From Rhynchopus sp. YZ270_cl-10 (lineage: Eukaryota; Euglenozoa; Diplonemea; Diplonemida; Diplonemidae): a stretch of DNA of 64,000 bases. Position numbers and translations under genes: made by a program. Position 1 is the stretch's first letter. Every line of letters starts with the position of its first letter. The notes beneath the pieces are model-generated. The model did not search any database. It was given only the letters and a program-made list of their open reading frames with translations, and had not been told where the DNA came from. Location of the stretch: positions 1,116,001 through 1,180,000 of the forward strand of contig OZ037867.1 in assembly GCA_964035575.1 (NCBI GenBank). Direction: 5' to 3'. Positions 1 to 9,951 of the stretch are shown piece by piece.

Positions 1-61
1 CCGTTCTCGAGAAAATTTCAGGCGATTGATACTAAAAACGCACGGCAAAGTGAGATGGGCA

Positions 62-1114
62 ATGCATTTTGTCGCTCCAGTATTTCCACCAAAGTTGCGG
101 ACCGAATTGTTCCCGGAGATGGAGAGGGGGGTGGTGTTTGGTGGGTTTAAGAATGATTGGTCGGGAGATGATGGACAGATCCGGCATTTACCTCAATGGA
201 TTGTAGAGAAAGAGGCTTCCCAGCGTGCTACTGTTTGTGTTGTGGGGCTTGCAAATGAAATTATCCGGCATGGCTTAAAAGTAAAACGCATTGAGCTCCG
301 AAAATGCCCGCTGTCACTCCCTGCGGCGAATCATCTGTGCGGGACCCTGCCGCACTGCAAATTCCTTCGCGAGCTCTGTCTTGCGTACTGCGATATCACG
401 GATGAAACGGTTGTAGCGGTGGCAGAATTTATTGACTCTCATCAGACGCTGCTCAGCCTGGAGCTTTGCTTTAACAATCTTGGCCCAAAAGGGGTGTCAA
501 CCCTTTGCGAATCAGTTGCAGCCTGCAGTGGTTTACGCCTCCTCTCTCTTCACGGAAACCCTGTAGGAGATGACGGTGCTGCGACAATAGCAAAGGTCTT
601 AATGACGCATTCTGGGATACGCAGCCTCAACCTCGCTTCGACCATGATAGGAGACGAAGGCTGGGCCGCGCTTGCGCGCGCTTTGGCGCCGAATCGGTTC
701 ATCACGACACTAAATTTGGATGGTACGTTCCCAACGTTGACCGGCTGTCTTCATCTCTTTCACGCAATCAAACTGAATAAGTCGTTGACCTCTGTGTCAT
801 TAAGGTTTTTAAAGGCGACGACGAAATGCTATTTAGAGAATCTCGCGCAGGTCATGGAAAGCAATGCTGCCGACAGAAGGCGAACCAGGCAGGCGCAGTT
901 CCGCAACATGGGGAGGCAGAGGCTCCGTGGTGAAGCTATAAGCAACATAAAACTGCGCTACAAACGGAATTCTCGTTATGAACAGCGACCACGGACCATA
1001 GAAACAGAGAGACTCCACGTAGAGGCATTCAAACAGCGGGTTAGTCTCTCAAGCCCGCTAACCTGCACAGGGTTGAGTGAGGGAACCATCAATACAATCA
1101 CGACGCCCGAATGA
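62..1114 (+). CDS. Leucine-rich repeat protein, ribonuclease-inhibitor type
   Basis: I do not recognise a specific orthologue. Residues about 80-260 form five or six leucine-rich repeats of roughly 28 residues, with cores such as LRELCLAYCDITDE, LLSLELCFNNLGPKG, LRLLSLHGNPVGDDG and IRSLNLASTMIGDEG. The L-x-L-x(2)-N and G-x-x-G pattern is that of the ribonuclease-inhibitor class, which makes horseshoe-shaped protein-binding scaffolds. The C-terminal 90 residues are basic (RRRTRQ, RQRLRGE) and look disordered. No signal peptide or membrane segment is visible. I chose the first ATG; the frame stays open to the left edge of the window, so the protein or an upstream exon could start outside. Role unknown; a scaffold or regulator is an inference from the fold only. 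Confidence 0.75.
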   Translation: MHFVAPVFPPKLRTELFPEMERGVVFGGFKNDWSGDDGQIRHLPQWIVEKEASQRATVCVVGLANEIIRHGLKVKRIELRKCPLSLPAANHLCGTLPHCKFLRELCLAYCDITDETVVAVAEFIDSHQTLLSLELCFNNLGPKGVSTLCESVAACSGLRLLSLHGNPVGDDGAATIAKVLMTHSGIRSLNLASTMIGDEGWAALARALAPNRFITTLNLDGTFPTLTGCLHLFHAIKLNKSLTSVSLRFLKATTKCYLENLAQVMESNAADRRRTRQAQFRNMGRQRLRGEAISNIKLRYKRNSRYEQRPRTIETERLHVEAFKQRVSLSSPLTCTGLSEGTINTITTPE

Positions 1115-1612
1115 AAGGCAGGGGGAAAAGAGTGGTTCCTTTGAGTCTTTTTTTTGTCATATTTTTTTTGTACATTTTGGTGTTACGGTGCTGGTTTAGG
1201 AGTGGTTATTAGGGTTATTTTGCGATTGATTTTTTGTTCTCTCCAAATTTGTCTTTTGGAGAGAGTCTTTTTTGATATTCCTGGGGAACATTTTTGATCC
1301 CTATACCTGCTATCAATTCATTGAATGCACATGTTGAAATACTGATATTCCTTTTCCAAGGAAGAATCGGGGTGAGTATGTTTGTCCAAACATCGAGGGG
1401 TGCTTTGCTCTTTGCTTTCTTTGGATGTGTTTTTTTTTTTTGATAACGTCTTTTCTTTGCTATGTCTGATGAGACGTAGTTCATCGTTGCAACTTTTCTT
1501 TCAAGGTGACTAAGGTGACTAAGCACGAGAGGCGTTAGGGTCATCTATAAACCTTTCTTTCTTTCGTTCTGTTCAAGGGAGGATGATTCATGTGATGCTA
1601 GCCATATGATAA
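1115..1612. other. Intergenic region with one module A copy
   Basis: Runs of T at 1146-1171 follow the stop of the upstream gene. A copy of dispersed module A lies at 1502-1552, with its first part (GGTGACTAA) doubled, followed by a pyrimidine stretch. It ends 60 bases before the start codon of the next gene. Nothing else is recognisable. Confidence 0.55.
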
Positions 1613-3790
1613 ATGGTAGACAACGATTCCCACACCCACCCGGCCTTTTGTTCTCCGGTCTTTGATCCCACACTCCGTTTCCATCCCATGCCACCCACCC
1701 AACCCCTTCCAGACACCCCTGCACCCTCCCACCCCGAAACATACAATATGGAGTCTGAGCCCATCGTACCAGAGATTCCCAGCTGTGACTGTGGTAAGCC
1801 TGTACAGCAGCAGTGCGGGAAATGCGACGAGCTGTTCTTCTGCGACACGCCTGCGTGCTTCGACAAATTCCACTCATCCTTGAGGCCACGCGACCAGGAG
1901 ACACATCGCGCTTCTGTGACTCCGTACGGGACGCCGTCGCAGTGTGCACAGCACCCGGGACAAAAGCTGTGCCGTGTCTGTGTAGACCCTGCGTGTGGAG
2001 ACGCGTTGCTCTGCATGCATTGTGCGTACATCGAACATGCGGGACACGAGACAGTTGCCATCACGGACTACATGAAAGACCAGCGCAAAATCCTCCGCTC
2101 GCACGTGGAAAAGCTGACAGCACAGCGGACTGCTGCAAAGAAGGAGTGCTGTGTGTTTGAAGCACTCCCACTCCCGGGGGCTAGGTACGACCTTCTCCTG
2201 CAGATACAGGTCGTGATGCGCGAGAATGTGCTGCGCTGCGAAATCGCGTGTGAGGAGGAGGCGGAACGGGCCTTCCTTGCACAGACATGGAGTTGTCGAG
2301 GGGATGTGTGTGCACTGAAGACGTTTGTTGCGAAGGCAGGAGACATGATTGCTAAGTGCGAGGCGGTGTGCCAGCTTGGGGATAACCAGGTGCTGCTTGC
2401 AGTCACAGAGTCGCAGGCCGTCTTGCGGAGCATCAACAGCATGGCAGCGAGTGGAGACCGCCACCGCCTTGTTGGTGCTGCACACCCACACGCAACGTTT
2501 TCCCTGAAGCTGCCCGTTTCGAACGTGTACGATGCTCTTGCCCAGAGGTCAGCGATTGTTGTGCAGGAGAGTGCGTACAATGCCATTGCAGCACTTCGTG
2601 CGTTGGGTGAGACGACACTTACAGTAGAAAGGTTGAAGCAGGTGACTGATCAAGGCAGTGATCCGGAGGTGGCTTGCTTGCTCCTGCAGGCAGGAGTTGT
2701 GAATGCGACCCCACAAAAATTCTTCTCGAGAACTGCAGTGACGTGCATTGATATCAGTTACGCATCTACTTTGGCTCTGATTGGAGACGACTTTCTTAAC
2801 CAATGCACGGCTTTGACCACACTCAACCTGAGCGGATTACAACATGTCGCAGCGATTGGGGACAGGTTCCTCTTCGACTGCACATCATTGCCGACAGTCG
2901 ATCTGAGTGCATTACAAAATGTCACCAGGATTGGACAGTACTTCCTCCACGGGTGCACATCATTGTCGAAAGTCGACCTGAATGGATTACAACATGTCAC
3001 CTCGATTGGAGACGGGTTCCTTGCCGGGTGCACACGATTGTTGAAAGTTGACCTGAGTGCATTACAATGTGTCACCAGGATTGGGCAGCACTTCCTCCAC
3101 GGGTGCACATCATTGCCGACAGTCGATCTGAATGGATTACAACATGTCGAGAGGATTGGGAACGGGTTCGTCGATGAGTGCACATCATTGTATGAAGTTG
3201 ACCTGAGTGCATTAAAAAATGTCACCTCGATTGGGGACGGGTTCCTCGCCGGGTGCACACGATTGTCGAGAGTTGACCTGAGTGCATTAAAAAATGTCAC
3301 CTCGATTAGGGACGGGTTCCTCGCCGGGTGCATACGATTGTCGAGAGAAGTTGACCTGAGCGCATTACAACTTGTCACCTCGATTGGGGACCGGTTCCTC
3401 TTCAAATGCTCATCATTGTGGTTCGTTGACCTGAGAGCATTACAACTTGTCACCTCGATTGGGGACGAGTTCCTCGGGTGGTGCGATGACTTGCGGGGTG
3501 TTGATCTGAGCGGATTCCACCATGTCACCTCGATTGGGGACCGCTTCATCGAAATCTGCTCACAAATGGATTCAGTTGACCTGAGTGCATTGCAAGCTGT
3601 CACCAGGATTGGACACAGGTTCTTCTTTGATACCTTTTTCGAAGAAGTTGACCTGAGTGGGTTACAAAGCGTCGTCTCGATTGGGGACGAATTCTTCGGC
3701 AAGAGCCGTCTTCGACGAGTTAATCTGAGCAAGTGTAACGATGCTGTCCGCAGGAGTCTGCCTAAAAATATAAAAGATATACGCAATTGA
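1613..3790 (+). CDS. B-box zinc-finger protein with BspA-type leucine-rich repeats
   Basis: The 725-residue product starts with a Pro-rich leader, then two Cys/His-rich modules: residues about 57-100 (CDCGKP, CGKCDELFFC) and about 113-155 (CAQHPGQKLCRVC, then C-x2-C and H-x2-H), which match B-box zinc fingers. A helical stretch (about 160-260) follows, as in TRIM-like proteins. From about residue 378 to the end there are about 14 repeats of 23 residues with consensus VDLSALQ.VTSIGD.FL.GC.SL, the BspA/TpLRR (LRR_5) class. Neighbouring repeats are nearly identical in DNA, so the array expanded recently; one repeat carries an extra in-frame codon (near 3343). I see no RING finger, so it is not a full TRIM ligase. 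Likely a cytosolic binding protein; partner unknown. A second ATG at 1748 could be the true start. Confidence 0.8.
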   Translation: MVDNDSHTHPAFCSPVFDPTLRFHPMPPTQPLPDTPAPSHPETYNMESEPIVPEIPSCDCGKPVQQQCGKCDELFFCDTPACFDKFHSSLRPRDQETHRASVTPYGTPSQCAQHPGQKLCRVCVDPACGDALLCMHCAYIEHAGHETVAITDYMKDQRKILRSHVEKLTAQRTAAKKECCVFEALPLPGARYDLLLQIQVVMRENVLRCEIACEEEAERAFLAQTWSCRGDVCALKTFVAKAGDMIAKCEAVCQLGDNQVLLAVTESQAVLRSINSMAASGDRHRLVGAAHPHATFSLKLPVSNVYDALAQRSAIVVQESAYNAIAALRALGETTLTVERLKQVTDQGSDPEVACLLLQAGVVNATPQKFFSRTAVTCIDISYASTLALIGDDFLNQCTALTTLNLSGLQHVAAIGDRFLFDCTSLPTVDLSALQNVTRIGQYFLHGCTSLSKVDLNGLQHVTSIGDGFLAGCTRLLKVDLSALQCVTRIGQHFLHGCTSLPTVDLNGLQHVERIGNGFVDECTSLYEVDLSALKNVTSIGDGFLAGCTRLSRVDLSALKNVTSIRDGFLAGCIRLSREVDLSALQLVTSIGDRFLFKCSSLWFVDLRALQLVTSIGDEFLGWCDDLRGVDLSGFHHVTSIGDRFIEICSQMDSVDLSALQAVTRIGHRFFFDTFFEEVDLSGLQSVVSIGDEFFGKSRLRRVNLSKCNDAVRRSLPKNIKDIRN

Positions 3791-6183
3791 GAAGCTAGCA
3801 AGCGTTCACTTTGCAGCAGTTGTTGTGCATTTTCTCATCTGCATCGCATCACTCGCAGCTCTGCACTATGCCTCAAGCGTGCCTATGGTGAGATGCGATA
3901 GAGGCTGTGGTGCAGCAGGCCCGCAAGGAGAACGTGGTCTAACCCTGTCAAGCAAAACAGGTGCGACTTATGTGCAGCGCCAACTGATAACACCATTGCT
4001 GTTGCTGCTGTACAGAACGACGACACAAAAAGGGTGGGAAGAGAAGAAAAGAAGGAGTGAATCACAAAAGGGGGTTTGTCTTTTTGGGAGGGAGTGACAG
4101 AGTGAGGTGGTGGGGTTTGTTGGGATGAGTTGGATAAGATACAATTGAAATTCAGTAATTGTGCGGCTTTTGAAAAAATTGCAGCGTTTTCAGGCTCAGT
4201 TATCGTGCTAAATCGCGTGTCATCGTGCGTTATCGTGCGTCATCGCTCTGGTGCATTTTTTTTTAGGGGCAATTGGGGGGTTTCGCAGCCAATCACCCTG
4301 CACCTTCCTCAGCTTGTCTCGTCGATGACGCACGATAACAACACGACAGACTTCAACCGTGACGAGCCTATATTTTCCGGGGTTTTTCGGCTGGCGACCG
4401 GTTTTTTCCCCGCCCTTCTCGCGTCTTTTTTGCGTGCCTTTTATGCCCCTTTTCCTGGGGTTTTGCGCTTTGCGCGGGCCTCCCTGACAAATTTGGGAAG
4501 CACTGTGCAAATTCGACCCAATTGAACACAATCTGGGTCATGTCTGGGTGATGGGCGGAGGGATTTTTAGACAATATCAACACCCCCCGATCAACCAATC
4601 ATAAAGGGTGCGAGTTGACCTCCGTAACCCTCTCACGGAGACGAGAGCGAGGTCGATGTCGCCATAGGCTCTTCTGAACCGCTGTGTACACCAAAAACGC
4701 AGTAGAGAAGGCGGGGAAATACAGGGAAAAAATCGAGTTCGCCCAAATCTGGGGACGGGGACGACATTAAGAGAAAGGACTGTAAACACCGTACAATGCA
4801 ACGAGGCCGAGTCGGCCTCGCCAAGGCCTGAAAATAAATACTCAGGCGTGCCTGAGGCGTACTCGGGATTAGTTACGTTTAAGTACGCCTCAGGCACGCC
4901 TGAGTATATTTCTATTTCTTACCAGCATTTTGGTCATGAACAAAAAAGTATTTCCCCCCAAATTTTGTGGTTTTCGATTCAGAGGTAGCAAAATATTTCA
5001 AATGCGGGGTCGCACGATGAAAAATGTGCCTGTGGGCCTACAGTACCCAGTACCCAGTAACGAAGCACGCAAGGCTTAGGTTCATCTTTAAAAACGTTTC
5101 TTTGTTTCATAAAAATGTTCTGAATAAAATGAGCGGGGAAAAAAAAATGAATGTGTCATCACTGTAAAGGGCCCCCAAATAGCGGTAAGTTGTTTGTTTG
5201 GGGGGTGGTTGCTCGAAGACTAAAAAAGTTTTTTTGGAATCGGAGTTTTTTGTTTTGCTTTTTGGGGGAATTTCCTAGTAACCTAATACAGTAGAGTGAT
5301 AATGTAATAAACACAAAGAAAACAAAGAGATTTTAACAAAGGGACAATAAAATATAACTAAGAAAGGTGTGCTGTCTGTGCCCCCAATGCGGCCAGGGAT
5401 AGGGGAGGTGCTCACATTATGCAACATAATGTGTCAACCCGCTCAACGAGTAAAAGAGGCACCAGTCGGATCGCAAGACCCGGCTAGCCCACACAGAACA
5501 ACACGTGCCGCCAGGGCTAGTAACAAGTTAAAAAAAAAAGGTGGTGGGGTGCTCATTCAGGGATAAAAAAGCTTTTTGGGGAAAACGCTATTATTCGGGG
5601 GGGGGGAACTAAAATGGGGGGACACTTTATATCACATGTGGTTCGACCATTTTCACATTTTTCTGCACTTTGTAATGCAACAAAAAAGCTACCCCCTTTT
5701 GTAACGTATTAGGATGTTTGGTCGATGTCCCTAAAGTACGACCCCGTCGACATTGAGCACTGATCCTTCCTCGATGGGCGATGGCCGACACAGCACCATG
5801 AGACAGTGCAGACGGAGCTTGGTTTTGTGACAATATCTCCCCTCTCCCCTTCAGGTGACTAAAGCCAAGAGATTCAGCCGTTAGGTTAAATCACCGTTTC
5901 TGAAGGCAACCAATTTTTCAATCCATTTTCCCTGCATATAAATTGTATCCTTCAAGCAAACAAACCAATGTTTTGTTTGTATGAGAAAACCGAATGCAGT
6001 GGAAACGTCGTGAGAGGCGCAGCGGAAACGATAGTCGAACTTTTTTCATACATGTTTTATTCCCCCCCCCCCACCACAAAATCATATCACACGCAGAGAA
6101 ACACCCTTTTTTCCTCCCCCCCACACAGCGCCGTCCATTACTTTTTCCCCCAACTCAACGACACCTTCAATTTTTTTTTTGAA
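3791..6183. other. Gene-free stretch, repeats only
   Basis: No convincing gene. It holds a palindrome cluster (4802-4907), a module A copy at 5061-5108, and a degenerate module A copy at 5849-5895 preceded by a pyrimidine tract and CAG. The open frames here are short, overlap on both strands and start in low-complexity DNA. The last 120 bases before the next gene are C/T-rich and form its likely 5' leader. Confidence 0.5.
4802..4907. repeat. Palindrome cluster with perfect 25-bp arms
   Basis: Arms at 4838-4862 and 4883-4907 are exact reverse complements (ATACTCAGGCGTGCC...) around a 20-base loop. Each arm is itself a small palindrome (CTCAGGC..GCCTGAG). Just upstream, 4804-4820 is another palindrome (GAGGCCGA-G-TCGGCCTC). 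It could fold as a cruciform or cloverleaf; no function is evident. Confidence 0.75.
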
Positions 6184-7338
6184 ATGACTACCATAGAAGA
6201 ATTGGTGCGGAAAATGCGGCAGGAGCAAACAGCGGGGCGACAACACATGCAACCACGCGGACAGCACACACAACGACAGCACACGCAACCACACCACACC
6301 CGCAAGGGGAAGCGCCCCGCCACCCGCTGGACCGGCAACGCGGCAGACCTGCTGGGCCAGCTCCAAGGCAACACCGACACCGACAGCACCCACAACCACA
6401 ACCACAACGCTACCACCCCTATGGCAGACGCCGTCTCCTCGCCCCACGCACGCCACCCACAGCCGCACGACATCTCCCCCTCACGCCCTCACTCCCTCGC
6501 CTCTCTGGGCAGAAGCTCCCCGCGAGCCTCCCTCCCTCTACAAACCGCACACACCACTACTCCACACGCCACCCCTATCCACTCTCAAATCGAGCCAAAA
6601 CAGCGCCCCCCCGCCCCTGCTCCTGCCCCTACCGTTCTACGCTCACCACCACTCCCAGAAGACCAACCTGACAACACCGTTCAGATTGGCGGTAGGTTCT
6701 ACGCTGGGAATGGGAGTTCGCGGAGAAGGAGTCCACACCGAGGAGAGCCGTATCTTAAGGGAGGTGTGGTGACGCCTCCAAACGAGCAGGTGTGGGAGAA
6801 AAAGGATAGAATCGTTCCGAATATAAAAGAGTTGGTCCGGATGTCTCCTGGGGCTGTGGTGGTACGGAAGCCTCCAGGGGAGCCTTTGGGATGTTCATTT
6901 GACGCAAAAGGTGTGTTGTTGGAGGTAGAAAGTGGAGGGTGTGGGGCAGAAGGGGGGTTGGCTGCGCATATAGGGGAAAGGCTGGCGGTGGTGAATGGGG
7001 AAGTGTTCAGTGAGGCGGTGTTTCCGGTGATCAGACGGTGTGCCGAGGTGGTCTTGGACTTTAGAATCATCAAGCAGGCGGTACCTACCCCTCCAGAGGC
7101 GGTGCGGGTGCCCGCTGTTCACTGCCTCGCGCCAGAAGACGCATGGGCGCTTGTTGTGCGTTATCTGGCAGAGGAAATGCATCTGCTCTTCGAGCAGGTG
7201 CACTCAATGCCACAAAGGGAACGTATGCGTGTGATAGCTGCTGCCCTGCCGCATGCGCCAACGATGCAAGGCGCTGCAGCGGCAATATGGGCGGAGCTGT
7301 CCCTCCAAATTGCAACAGATCTCCGTTTAAGGATTTGA
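6184..7338 (+). CDS. PDZ-domain protein with disordered N-terminus
   Basis: The 384-residue protein starts at the ATG after a long T tract (MTTIEELVRKM); the same frame runs further upstream but without an ATG that fits a leader. Residues 20-170 are rich in His, Gln, Pro, Ser and Thr and look disordered. Residues about 219-300 form a PDZ domain: a strand (AVVVRKPPGEP), the carboxylate-binding-loop-like GEPLGCSF, then the typical core (GVLLEVESGGCG, AHIGERLAVVNGE). PDZ domains bind C-terminal peptides of partner proteins and organise complexes at membranes or cytoskeleton. The C-terminal 75 residues are helical and unknown. No membrane segment. Function beyond protein binding cannot be told. 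Confidence 0.7.
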   Translation: MTTIEELVRKMRQEQTAGRQHMQPRGQHTQRQHTQPHHTRKGKRPATRWTGNAADLLGQLQGNTDTDSTHNHNHNATTPMADAVSSPHARHPQPHDISPSRPHSLASLGRSSPRASLPLQTAHTTTPHATPIHSQIEPKQRPPAPAPAPTVLRSPPLPEDQPDNTVQIGGRFYAGNGSSRRRSPHRGEPYLKGGVVTPPNEQVWEKKDRIVPNIKELVRMSPGAVVVRKPPGEPLGCSFDAKGVLLEVESGGCGAEGGLAAHIGERLAVVNGEVFSEAVFPVIRRCAEVVLDFRIIKQAVPTPPEAVRVPAVHCLAPEDAWALVVRYLAEEMHLLFEQVHSMPQRERMRVIAAALPHAPTMQGAAAAIWAELSLQIATDLRLRI

Positions 7339-7519
7339 GGTTTTTTTTGAAAAAAAAGCCTTTTAATGTGATGGGAGAGGTCAAGAGGGGCTTTTTGTAT
7401 TTCAAGTCAACTTATGAATTCAGTCGTCTTAATTTAAACCCAAAGGATTGTAAATTATGATTTCAAAAAAAAAATTCTCAACTGAATGTATCGTTTTGTA
7501 TGGCGTTCTCTTTGGAAAG

Positions 7520-7790
7520 TACCGACCCTCCCCCGTGAAATTGTCCCCCCCTCCGACCCCCTTGAAATTGTCCCCCCTGGGGGAAAAGTGAGGGGGGGAC
7601 AATATCACGTACGGCAAAAAGGGGGGACAATTTCTCGTACTGTAGGGGGATGGCCGTTTTGGTGTGAAGAAGGGAGAGCAAAGGTTGTCCCCGCGACTCC
7701 CTTGAAATTGTCCCCCCCTGCCTTGAAATTGTCCGTCGGGGCAAAATACCGGTTTTTGGGGGGGGACAATTTCACGGGGGAGGGTCGGTA
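7520..7790. mobile_element. MITE-like element with perfect 31-bp inverted ends
   Basis: The ends (TACCGACCCTCCCCCGTGAA...) are exact reverse complements over 31 bases. The unit GAAATTGTCCCCCC recurs inside several times in both orientations. The TA at each tip could be the target duplication of a Tc1/mariner-type element, but that cannot be separated from the inverted repeat. It is only 271 bp and codes for nothing, so it is non-autonomous. Confidence 0.75.
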
Positions 7791-7830
7791 TATGAACAAT
7801 TTGTTTCTCTCGCTTCTCTATGTTTTTTTT

Positions 7831-7886
7831 GGAGTGTCAGTGCCCTGCGTCCCAGAGGCGTTTGCACTATCAACTTCACTTTTTTG
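7831..7886 (+). repeat. Dispersed module B
   Basis: A full copy: GTGTCAGTGCCCTGCGTCCC, then AGAGGCGTTTGCACT, ATCAACTTCACT and a T run. It matches copies at 10291, 30891 and 31743 almost base for base. Confidence 0.7.
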
Positions 7887-8442
7887 TGTACGCTTTCAAC
7901 GAAAGCACAGTTCGTATTTTTGTCCTCTCATCTTTCCAACAACAAAAAAAACAAAACTAATTTCTCTGTCAAAGCTCTGTTCCAAAAATAAGTGTTCAGC
8001 CCCCACACCCCCCGATCCCTATAGGGGATGGAGGGGGTGAAGGGATTCCTTTTTTTAAACCATGCCCATCCTGGGCGTTTTTGTGTATAGAATATAAACC
8101 CCCCCCCAGAAGAATTACCAGATTCTTTGGAAAAAAAAAAGCTCTATTTTTCCTCTTGTTCCCATTCATTTCGCACTTTTTCAGTTTATTTGCACAGTTT
8201 TGTTTTCCGGACCGTTTTTTTTCCCCCAACGAGGTTGCCTCCCTTCTGCTTCAGAATTTTTTTGCAATATTTCACATCCCTTCGCTTGCACCGATCTCAC
8301 ATTCACGTACAGTAAGACCTCCCTTCTCTCTGGGTTCGCGTCTGGGTTTGCCTTTATATTTTGATCCACTTCTTACCCCAATCGCCCCCGCCTTTCCACT
8401 CCCTCCAAGCTACACCTACAGAAGAACTTTACACAAAAAACA
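7887..8442. other. Intergenic and probable 5' leader
   Basis: T- and C-rich DNA with no recognised gene. Shortly before the next start codon, 'CACCTACAG' at about 8413-8421 would be a good 3' splice site if transcripts here are trans-spliced; that is inference. Confidence 0.35.
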
Positions 8443-9951
8443 ATGAGCAAAATGTACCGAACCAGTGTGTCTGCTTCACCTGGGTCATCCCGCACCTTTT
8501 CGATGCCGCAGAACGGCGACAATGCGGAGTTCTTCCAGAACACCGTCCCCGAGAACGCTGCGGACCTCCGCGCACAACGGGACTTTGTGGACCCTGACAC
8601 CACCACCCCCACCACCACCACCGACACCCCCTTCACACCACCACCTGAGTTCACCTCTGACGTTCCCTTACCCGCCTCTCTTCAAGACAGCGCTCCTCCC
8701 AAGGAGCAGCCAGTCTCCTCGCCACTGCCCCCTACACAGCAGGACCCCGCGCCTTCTACACCTTCTATCTCTCAGGCAGATATGCAGCGGGTGTCGGAGG
8801 AGCTGAGTCTTGGGTTTGATGTTAACGTGGTGGAGGTGGACACAGAGCATACGAAGCCAAACCCTTTGATGAATGGAACGGCAAATGCTCCAGAGTTTTC
8901 TCAAAGCCTTCTGGAGGATATTCCAAAATGTGGAGATAAACGGAGCGCTTCGACTTCTCTTGAAAAGAATGAAAATGGGGAGGAGGTTCAGGAATCTATG
9001 AAACGGCGTCGTCTCTCGCAAGATGAAAACAACACATCTGATGGAAATGAAGTGGAGGCAAATTCAATTCCTTCCGAGGGGAATGCTGCAGGCGATGAAG
9101 TGAAAATGGTGGACGATCCAAAACCCATTATTGCAAACAGCCCAGAAGAAGAGAACGTTCCGCAGCCAAACCCCCAAACGGAGGTGAAAATGGTTCAGGA
9201 CACACCGTCACGCCCTTCTTTTTCAGCAGAGGACCTGCCACCACCGCCGCCCCGAGGGGTTGACAGCGCGGCCTCGTCAGAATCTCAAATTGCTCAGGAG
9301 GGTCTTTTCTTCTTAACCCCGGAGGAGGTTTCTGTTGAAGACGTTAGAGTGGGGGACATGCAGAGAGGGGGTCTCCTGTGGGAGGTTGAGACCGAGACCG
9401 AATCGAACCACCTTCCCTGCGACGCAGACTTGGCTAAGGTACGCCGTGCGGTCGACCCTTTGGAAGTCTCCATGGGTCATATCTACGAGGCCATGGTATA
9501 CTGCGCGCGCTTTGCGATGAGCAATTTGGCCCTGCTCGCTACCGTCCAATGCGACGCCATTGGCCCGCGTCTCGCAGAGGAAGGGAAACGCAATGCACGC
9601 TTTGCGACCGCATACCTCGCCTTTCTCGTAGGAGACTCCTGCGACGTTCTGGAAGCCTCCCCACCCCCTTTCACCCCTTCCTTCACAAAGGCGGTCCTAC
9701 GAGCGGTAGGGGACAATGAATCCCTTAAGACCAGATTCACCTCGTTGTATCCCGCCTGTCGTTGTTGTAGACGCGATTTTTGTCGGGATTTTGTGAAGTC
9801 CATCTTCGTGGACGAATGTGGCGCCCCGCCGCGGTTTCCAGGAGATGGGAACCCCTTCATGACAGGGGTGGTCAGTCTCAGGTCGGAGACCATGGAGGAA
9901 CGGAACCTTCATGCAGAAGGATGTCTCAATGGGAAGGGGGTGGAAGGATGA
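8443..9951 (+). CDS. Hypothetical protein, disordered N-terminus, possibly nuclear
   Basis: 502 residues; I recognise no family. Residues 1-290 are rich in Pro, Thr, Ser, Glu and Asp and look disordered, with a basic cluster MKRRRLS near residue 187 that resembles a nuclear localisation signal. Residues about 290-500 are better structured: a strand-rich start (VEDVRVGDMQRGGLLWEVE), a long helix (VSMGHIYEAMVYCARFAMSN, then LALLATV), and a Cys cluster (ACRCCRRDFC) near residue 440 that could bind metal. The start ATG follows a short A-rich leader; a second in-frame ATG lies three codons on. Codon use is even throughout and there are no breaks, so this is probably a real gene. Confidence 0.65.
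   Translation: MSKMYRTSVSASPGSSRTFSMPQNGDNAEFFQNTVPENAADLRAQRDFVDPDTTTPTTTTDTPFTPPPEFTSDVPLPASLQDSAPPKEQPVSSPLPPTQQDPAPSTPSISQADMQRVSEELSLGFDVNVVEVDTEHTKPNPLMNGTANAPEFSQSLLEDIPKCGDKRSASTSLEKNENGEEVQESMKRRRLSQDENNTSDGNEVEANSIPSEGNAAGDEVKMVDDPKPIIANSPEEENVPQPNPQTEVKMVQDTPSRPSFSAEDLPPPPPRGVDSAASSESQIAQEGLFFLTPEEVSVEDVRVGDMQRGGLLWEVETETESNHLPCDADLAKVRRAVDPLEVSMGHIYEAMVYCARFAMSNLALLATVQCDAIGPRLAEEGKRNARFATAYLAFLVGDSCDVLEASPPPFTPSFTKAVLRAVGDNESLKTRFTSLYPACRCCRRDFCRDFVKSIFVDECGAPPRFPGDGNPFMTGVVSLRSETMEERNLHAEGCLNGKGVEG

Noticed and set aside
2758-3801. 347-residue minus-strand frame with repeats
   Set aside because: It mirrors the leucine-rich repeat array on the other strand; the plus frame has the recognisable domains.
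3825-4097. 90-residue frame after the B-box gene
   Set aside because: No ATG-led, domain-like or biased sequence; composition is like the intergenic DNA.
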